A stretch of DNA of 8,856 nucleotides. It comes from Melioribacteraceae bacterium (GTDB lineage: Bacteria; Bacteroidota; Ignavibacteria; Ignavibacteriales; Melioribacteraceae). Below are positions 4,455 through 8,856 of this stretch, one piece after another. Position 1 is the stretch's first letter; every line of letters starts with the position of its first letter. The stretch lies in NCBI GenBank assembly GCA_023230485.1, contig JALNXG010000101.1, forward strand, positions 1 through 8,856. Reading direction: 5' to 3'. The notes under the pieces were generated by a model that worked only from the letters and a program-made list of their open reading frames with translations, made no database searches and was not told the origin of the DNA. A program made the translations under genes and the position numbers.

Positions 4455-4650
4455 CGAGTTGTCCTATTTTATAAACGATAAGTTCTAAATTATTGTCCTG
4501 AAGTTGTTTTTCAACCTTCATTACTCTTTCTTCAAGTCCCCCGATTTTGATTTGATTAGAAATAATTACAGAAGTAATACTAACCACAAATCCGGCCAGA
4601 TAAATAGCATCGCGCCAAGAGAAAAATTTTTCTCCGTTCTTAGTTGTCAT
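4384..4650 (-). CDS. Membrane coiled-coil protein of the lysis module
   Basis: The 88-aa protein has a short polar N-terminus, a transmembrane helix at about 14-33 (RDAIYLAGFVVSITSVIIS), and then a long predicted coiled coil (about 36-78, with GLEERVMKVEKQLQDNN). The expected topology is N-in with the coiled coil in the periplasm, similar to i-spanins and some holin-associated phage proteins. ATG 4650 overlaps the TGA of the 369-aa fibre-like gene in an ATGA, so it is coupled to the structural block and opens the lysis block. Its 3' end overlaps the small exported protein by 71 bases. The exact role is not proven. Confidence 0.6.
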   Translation of the reverse strand: MTTKNGEKFFSWRDAIYLAGFVVSITSVIISNQIKIGGLEERVMKVEKQLQDNNLELIVYKIGQLDEKQNQFNTAFTKFLDDYYNRSK

Positions 4651-5756
4651 TCTTTTAATTTTAAAAGTGTAATATTTGCGTGAAATACAGTGACGTCACC
4701 GGCACTGACATGATTATCAACTCCTAATGTCACCAGATCATTTTCTGCTAAAATCAAAATTGCTGTACCTGAATTTACTTGAGGTCGTGTCGTGGCTCCC
4801 TGGGTACTTTCTGAATGCGCCGATGTTTCTTCCTGTAATTCATTGTTAATCATTATCGCGCTTTCCCATTCTTCCCCGGCGGTTACTTGTGCTGAAATTG
4901 AATAAGTAATTAAATAAGTACCGGCTACCTCGGTAACAAGCGCACTATCGCCCTGTAATGTAAATCCTAAGCAATTACCTATTGTCATGCTACCGGGAAT
5001 TGATTTCATTTGATCAGATGCAATTATATCGACAACCTGGGTTACGTTATGAGCGTACATTGAACCGAAAATTACACTATCGGCGTATCTTTTTGTTATT
5101 AAATGATTATCAGACCATAATAACATATCTGGATCATCAAAATAATAAAATCCACTCGAATCATAATTAATTTGTAAAGAATTAGCATTGATTAAACCAG
5201 TCGCTTCAATTGTAAATAAAGGAATTGGATCATTATATAAATTTAAACTTATAAAATTTAATTCTGAATTTACCATCCTTGTAACAGCTAATCCTATACT
5301 ATTAGTGTCAATAGTTACATCGCCTGTTGAAATTGTATTTTCAGTTGTTATGCTAAATTCTGAACCATTATTACTACTTACATTTACATCAGTATTATAA
5401 TCAGCTCCTAATTTAATAGTGTCTTCATCCTTATACAATCCTGTATTCGCGAATACTTCTGAACCTCCGCCATGCTCCGTCACATACGCCCTGACAAACG
5501 CCGTATTAACAAGCGTATCAGGCATAATCTTTGTGACAACACTATCGGCCAATACAAGCTGTTTGACTTTTAATAAATCCTGTACCCGGAAGTTTTTATG
5601 ATTTGAATACAAAATAACCGTGTCCCCGGAGAATGAAAATATCAACGTGTCACCCCCGTAAACCATGCGGATAGGTTTTCGCATATCTATGTATGTTTGC
5701 GACCATAACCCGGTACAAAGTAAAACAAGTCCTAAAAGTAAAGTTATCTTTCTCAT
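4647..5756 (-). CDS. Exported fibre-like protein with a C1q/TNF-like tip
   Basis: The 369-aa protein starts with a signal peptide (MRKITLLLGLVLLCTGLWSQ; likely cleavage just before Gln20). Residues 32-37 read VYGGDT, shared at the same position with the 190-aa protein. The middle is rich in D-T-S-N beta repeats, and HLITKRYADSVI (218-229) matches the 'TKKYVD' motif common in phage tail fibres. Residues about 240-369 resemble a C1q/TNF-like jelly roll: GTYLITYSISAQ, a strand with AIMINNE, SGTAILIL, DLVTLGV and a closing NITLLKL. Such trimeric tips bind receptors. The start is 3 bases after the stop of the 94-aa gene and its end is coupled to the lysis block. A secreted adhesin is the alternative. 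Confidence 0.65.
   Translation of the reverse strand: MRKITLLLGLVLLCTGLWSQTYIDMRKPIRMVYGGDTLIFSFSGDTVILYSNHKNFRVQDLLKVKQLVLADSVVTKIMPDTLVNTAFVRAYVTEHGGGSEVFANTGLYKDEDTIKLGADYNTDVNVSSNNGSEFSITTENTISTGDVTIDTNSIGLAVTRMVNSELNFISLNLYNDPIPLFTIEATGLINANSLQINYDSSGFYYFDDPDMLLWSDNHLITKRYADSVIFGSMYAHNVTQVVDIIASDQMKSIPGSMTIGNCLGFTLQGDSALVTEVAGTYLITYSISAQVTAGEEWESAIMINNELQEETSAHSESTQGATTRPQVNSGTAILILAENDLVTLGVDNHVSAGDVTVFHANITLLKLKE
5646..5663 (-). repeat. 18-base segment shared with the 190-aa gene
   Basis: The bases encoding VYGGDT here and at 8721-8738 match at 16 of 18 positions (GTTTACGG-GGTGA-ACG). Both copies encode the same residues at the same distance from the start codon. This points to duplication or exchange of the 5' module of the two genes. 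Confidence 0.5.
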
Positions 5757-5759
5757 TTT

Positions 5760-6044
5760 TTACAGATATAAAAATTTGAATATAAACAAATATTTCCCGG
5801 TTTCCAAATTTCCACCGAATTCATATTTAACATTTTTCGAATCGACAATTGTGAAGATCCCGGATTGATCTTGTAATACCCCTGAAGGATTATAAATCGC
5901 TTCCGGTATTACAAATAGGGTATCTCTCCCATGAGGGATGCTTAAAACGCCTTCAGCTAAATCGCTGTTTTGAAAAACAACCGGGACGTATTCAACGTTC
6001 CCTGAAAAACTGTTGTTTATTGTTGTTGATAAGTTTGTCCACAT
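5760..6044 (-). CDS. Small tail-fibre-like beta domain protein (94 aa)
   Basis: The 94-aa protein has no signal peptide, unlike its long neighbours. It contains a beta-rich domain with SIPHGRDTLFVIPEAIYNPSG (35-55), then IVDSKNVKYEFGG and a closing strand LFIFKF. The order 'PHG-x-T', an aliphatic strand with I-Y-x-P-SG, 'D-x-x-N-V' and a final strand resembles small beta domains at the ends of phage tail-fibre proteins. It probably forms part of a distal fibre complex with the proteins encoded on either side. ATG 6044 has an A-rich leader; the stop is 3 bases before the 369-aa gene. The domain match is by pattern only. Confidence 0.55.
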   Translation of the reverse strand: MWTNLSTTINNSFSGNVEYVPVVFQNSDLAEGVLSIPHGRDTLFVIPEAIYNPSGVLQDQSGIFTIVDSKNVKYEFGGNLETGKYLFIFKFLYL

Positions 6045-6067
6045 TTTATTATGTTTTTAATTTGTTA

Positions 6068-6124
6068 TTAACATTCTTCTGAGGCAATCCATAGAAGAAT
6101 TAAGAGAAGGGTTAGTTTTTTCAT
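6068..6124 (-). CDS. 18-aa hydrophobic mini-ORF coupled to the deacetylase-like gene
   Basis: The frame begins with an ATG that overlaps the TGA of the 713-aa gene (ATGA 6121-6124) and encodes MKKLTLLLILLWIASEEC before TAA. It is a complete signal-peptide-like segment with no mature part. It may be a real tiny membrane peptide, a leader that keeps ribosomes moving to the 94-aa gene 23 bases further on, or the relic of a deleted exported protein. Only the coupling and the typical composition support it. Confidence 0.35.
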   Translation of the reverse strand: MKKLTLLLILLWIASEEC

Positions 6125-8262
6125 TTACTTAAATATTTACATTGATTATACCCGTCTGTAAAAGATACAATTCCTATATCATTAGCAATAGCGTAAACAA
6201 TTATTTCATTGGCAATCGCATCACTGACCTTTTGCCCCCAAGCATGTACAAATAATAATCCCCATCTTCCGGTTGCTTTACATAAATCAAGTTGTGCTTT
6301 GATAGCAGCTATTTCCTGAGAATTATCTGCATCTTCAAGTTGATATGAACCACCTAAATCGGCTGCCATAGTCGCTACCCAATATATATCAAGTTCTTTA
6401 TTATTTGTGCCATTTGGAATTAATGAATTAATTGTCCCCCACCCCAAATGAGCTTTATATCCAACTTTATTAGAAAAATACATTACAGAAGCATTTGCGC
6501 TTGAATACCTGTTTCCGATAAAATATTCTAAAGTATAACCGATGCTGTCTAAGGTTAATTGTTGAGCATTTCTCATCCGTATCTCAATACTATCCAGATT
6601 TTCCGTATTATTAAGGTCTATTTCATTGTCAACATGATCTGCTAATTCCCACCCCTCAGATACAAGTGAATCAACCTGTTCCCACGTCAGATACTCATAA
6701 GTTCCGTTAGTACCCATTTCTGCTGCATGAATACCTATAATTGGTTTAATATTAAACGTATCAAACATCACATTCCATCCACCAATAACCGAATTATCGC
6801 CATCATCAATCCTGAATGTAAGCATAGCAGAATCACTCTGAAAATAACCAAGTTTAACATAATTATTATGGTCATAAGTAGAGTCTATTGCCCTTGCGAA
6901 TATATCACCTGTATAAGTTAATATTTTTGCATTTTGGGTAGTTTTATGGTCGGTATTATATAAAAAAATATTAGTAAGTAATTTTCTATCCCATCGTTCA
7001 ATCGAATTATCATTCATCTTGACATATACTTTTCCTCTATACCCATCATTTAACCATTCTGATAATGTACGTTGATTAAGTTCTGAAATATGAAATGTCA
7101 TTGTGTCCGTTGCAGAATAGTAAGTAGTTGCACTTCGGGCACTATCTCCCCATATAACAGTACTTTTGCGGTTAAAAAATTCATTGTTAAACCTTAATTT
7201 GCAATCCATCATATTTATTGAACTTTCAGAAGCAGGAAATTCACCGACAATTCTTCTTCCTGTAAGATAATTACTTACACTTGTCCAATCAATCGGTAAT
7301 GTATCTCCGTTTTGCTTGTAAGATACATACATTCTTTCAAGAGAATCGTTAATAGGTCTTTGATATTCTTGATAACCATAATTCAAAAGCCACATATTCA
7401 TACTTGTATAATATTTATGTGGAACATTAAAACCTGCACTTCTTGTTAAATGATTTCCATTCCCTGAAATATCAGTAACAGAATAAATATTAGGGTAATG
7501 TATTTGTAAATTAGTGTTATATGAATCTTGTAAGCATTGTGTAATTGTTTTTAAACCGGTAAATTTTTTCCAGTTTGTCACAACACTCATATTGTTTGCA
7601 AAAGTTAAATTAGCAGCATTCGGATTTGAACTAAATGTAATCGTACTTATACTTTTTCCAATCGTTGTTATAGCTGATTCATCCGGCGCATACAACCAAC
7701 ATTTTATACTATCCCCTGATGAATGTTTAATCTGAACTAAAATGTCAACATAATCATAAGTTAAAAGTCCATTAAGTGTAGAATATAAAACTATAGTTTG
7801 CGTTGTCAATACACTATCTCCATAGTATAATCTTAAATATTGATTTTGAAATCTAAAATTTATTGCCCTTCCTGATGTTCCTGTATTAAAAATTTCATAC
7901 GTATTTGACCCTGTTACAGCGTTTACTTGTTTCATTCTAAAATAAAGCGTATAATCTGTGCCATCCCAAAAATGTTCCGATATTCTTGTTTTATTTCCTT
8001 GAATAGTTACAGTTCCATTGCTTAAAAAATCAGGAATTAATATCTCTGCTGAATCACCGTTTAAATCATCATAAAACCAATTCCCAGAACGCCTATTATA
8101 ATTTGAAAGCAAATCAGATTGAAAAGGAATACCGGATTGATTGCTATGAATCCCAACCTCTCCCCCCATGCTCTTCAATCCCTTATTTTGAGAAGTAGAT
8201 TCTAATTGTGAATACCCCGCAAAGGAAATCAGTAATAATAATATCGTTACTATGTATTTCAT
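6121..8262 (-). CDS. Exported tail-like protein with a polysaccharide-deacetylase domain
   Basis: The 713-aa protein starts with a signal peptide (MKYIVTILLLLISFAGYSQ). Residues about 80-240 are beta-rich and look like a concanavalin/LamG-type carbohydrate-binding fold. IYSVTDISGNGNHLT (259-273) recalls linkers in phage tail proteins. Residues about 478-705 follow the CE4 polysaccharide deacetylase plan: LTFRIDDGD (481-489, motif 1), GWELADHVDNEIDL (537-550, motif 2 with His543), FIGNRYSSAN (581-590, motif 3) and LLFVHAWG (669-676, motif 5 with His673). CE4 enzymes remove N- or O-acetyl groups from cell-surface sugars, so this could trim the host capsule. Motif 2 has Glu547 where the second metal-binding His normally lies. 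Both ends are ATGA-coupled. Confidence 0.7.
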   Translation of the reverse strand: MKYIVTILLLLISFAGYSQLESTSQNKGLKSMGGEVGIHSNQSGIPFQSDLLSNYNRRSGNWFYDDLNGDSAEILIPDFLSNGTVTIQGNKTRISEHFWDGTDYTLYFRMKQVNAVTGSNTYEIFNTGTSGRAINFRFQNQYLRLYYGDSVLTTQTIVLYSTLNGLLTYDYVDILVQIKHSSGDSIKCWLYAPDESAITTIGKSISTITFSSNPNAANLTFANNMSVVTNWKKFTGLKTITQCLQDSYNTNLQIHYPNIYSVTDISGNGNHLTRSAGFNVPHKYYTSMNMWLLNYGYQEYQRPINDSLERMYVSYKQNGDTLPIDWTSVSNYLTGRRIVGEFPASESSINMMDCKLRFNNEFFNRKSTVIWGDSARSATTYYSATDTMTFHISELNQRTLSEWLNDGYRGKVYVKMNDNSIERWDRKLLTNIFLYNTDHKTTQNAKILTYTGDIFARAIDSTYDHNNYVKLGYFQSDSAMLTFRIDDGDNSVIGGWNVMFDTFNIKPIIGIHAAEMGTNGTYEYLTWEQVDSLVSEGWELADHVDNEIDLNNTENLDSIEIRMRNAQQLTLDSIGYTLEYFIGNRYSSANASVMYFSNKVGYKAHLGWGTINSLIPNGTNNKELDIYWVATMAADLGGSYQLEDADNSQEIAAIKAQLDLCKATGRWGLLFVHAWGQKVSDAIANEIIVYAIANDIGIVSFTDGYNQCKYLSK

Positions 8263-8831
8263 TCAAATTTGATATAATAAAATTCAATTGTTACAGTTCC
8301 ATTTCCTGTGTCAAAATTTTTAAAGTCAATCCAAAAATCAGTACCCTCATCAAATTGATCTATCCCGGAACCATAAGTTGTTACATTAGTGTCAGAGGCC
8401 ATGATAGTTGAATCGTATAAAAAAGCAAAGGAATGTTTTACTCCTAAAGCATAACAATATAGATATGTTGTATCGGTTGCAAATGTCGTATAAGCAATTG
8501 TATTGAAGTTATATTTCAATTTGAAAAGTAAAGGGGTAATATCTGTTTCGCCTGATTTAATTAAAACGCTATCCCCGGCCAGAATATTTGCAGATGTTAT
8601 ATTAATCGTAGCATATTTAATTGGCTGAGTAGATTCACTCACCAGCGGATCCCCTCCGATCTGTAATTCAGTTTGCGATCCGGTAATATTCAATGCATTT
8701 CCCTGCATCCTGAATTCAGTCGTATCACCTCCGTAAACTTCCTGAATAATTCCCCTATGCGGGATTATATTTTGCCCGGACACGATTGAGAATCCGATAG
8801 CCAGTATTAATAATATCAATTTTATTTTCAT
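8259..8831 (-). CDS. Exported fibre-like beta protein (190 aa)
   Basis: The 190-aa protein starts with a signal peptide (MKIKLILLILAIGFSIVSGQ) and has VYGGDT at 32-37, as in the 369-aa protein. The remainder is beta-rich with many T, N and S residues. It ends in a pair of strands (GTDFWIDFKNFDTGNG, then TVTIEFYYIKFE), the kind of ending seen in trimeric fibre or baseplate-tip domains. It is the first complete gene of the late block in view, and its stop overlaps the start of the deacetylase-like gene in an ATGA. The start has an A-rich leader and I see no promoter in the 25 bases before it, so the operon probably begins outside the window. The specific function is unknown. Confidence 0.5.
   Translation of the reverse strand: MKIKLILLILAIGFSIVSGQNIIPHRGIIQEVYGGDTTEFRMQGNALNITGSQTELQIGGDPLVSESTQPIKYATINITSANILAGDSVLIKSGETDITPLLFKLKYNFNTIAYTTFATDTTYLYCYALGVKHSFAFLYDSTIMASDTNVTTYGSGIDQFDEGTDFWIDFKNFDTGNGTVTIEFYYIKFE
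8721..8738 (-). repeat. 18-base segment shared with the 369-aa gene
   Basis: This is the partner of the segment at 5646-5663, with two mismatches in 18 bases. It encodes residues 32-37 of the 190-aa protein. Both mismatches are silent, as expected if the encoded residues are under selection after duplication. Confidence 0.5.
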
Positions 8832-8856
8832 TTTGTTTATATATTAATCAATTATC

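Noticed and set aside
4982..5868. Several plus-strand open frames within the fibre-like region
   Set aside because: They are antisense to the 369-aa and 94-aa genes, have poor compositions and no start context, and would oppose a well-coupled operon.

Overview
The window looks like the late end of an AT-rich phage or prophage that infects a member of the Bacteroidota. Three things point to this host group. The single clear promoter matches the Bacteroidota pattern (TTTG, 19 bases, TANNTTTG). Most starts are preceded by A-rich leaders and only a few by a Shine-Dalgarno sequence. The signal peptides end in SQ or GQ, as is common in that phylum. All genes I support are on the minus strand, so transcription runs from high to low coordinates. 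I see no integrase, portal, terminase or replication gene, so temperate or lytic lifestyle cannot be decided here.

Block 1 (8831 down to 2981) is one tightly packed late operon that ends in an intrinsic terminator at 2917-2941. Its first part encodes host-contact or tail-fibre-like proteins. These are a 190-aa exported protein, a 713-aa exported protein with a C-terminal polysaccharide-deacetylase (CE4-like) domain, an 18-aa mini-ORF, a 94-aa tail-fibre-like domain, and a 369-aa exported fibre-like protein with a C1q/TNF-like tip. The lysis module follows: a membrane coiled-coil protein, a small protein with a signal peptide that overlaps it by 71 bases, a GH108 endolysin with the EGGY motif, a two-helix holin candidate, and a lipoprotein with a C-terminal membrane anchor that fits a unimolecular spanin.

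Block 2 (about 2877 down to 1430) starts at the promoter at 2847-2877 and carries a run of very small genes joined by ATGA stop/start overlaps. Two of them (49 aa and 34 aa) are shorter than a usual ORF cut-off. The run includes a zinc-ribbon protein and two small membrane proteins, and it ends in a 63-aa protein that resembles the Tad2/DUF2829 type of Thoeris anti-defence proteins.

Block 3 (about 1440 down to 1) has a different layout. Single genes (a DNA cytosine methyltransferase-like protein, a 67-aa unknown, and the start of a gene that leaves the window) are separated by long imperfect inverted repeats that begin at or just after the preceding stop codon. Some repeats carry GTTAGGC/GCCTAAC ends, which fit the integron attC core-site pattern GTTRRRY/RYYYAAC. 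This gene-cassette-like block joined to a phage late region is the most unusual part of the window.
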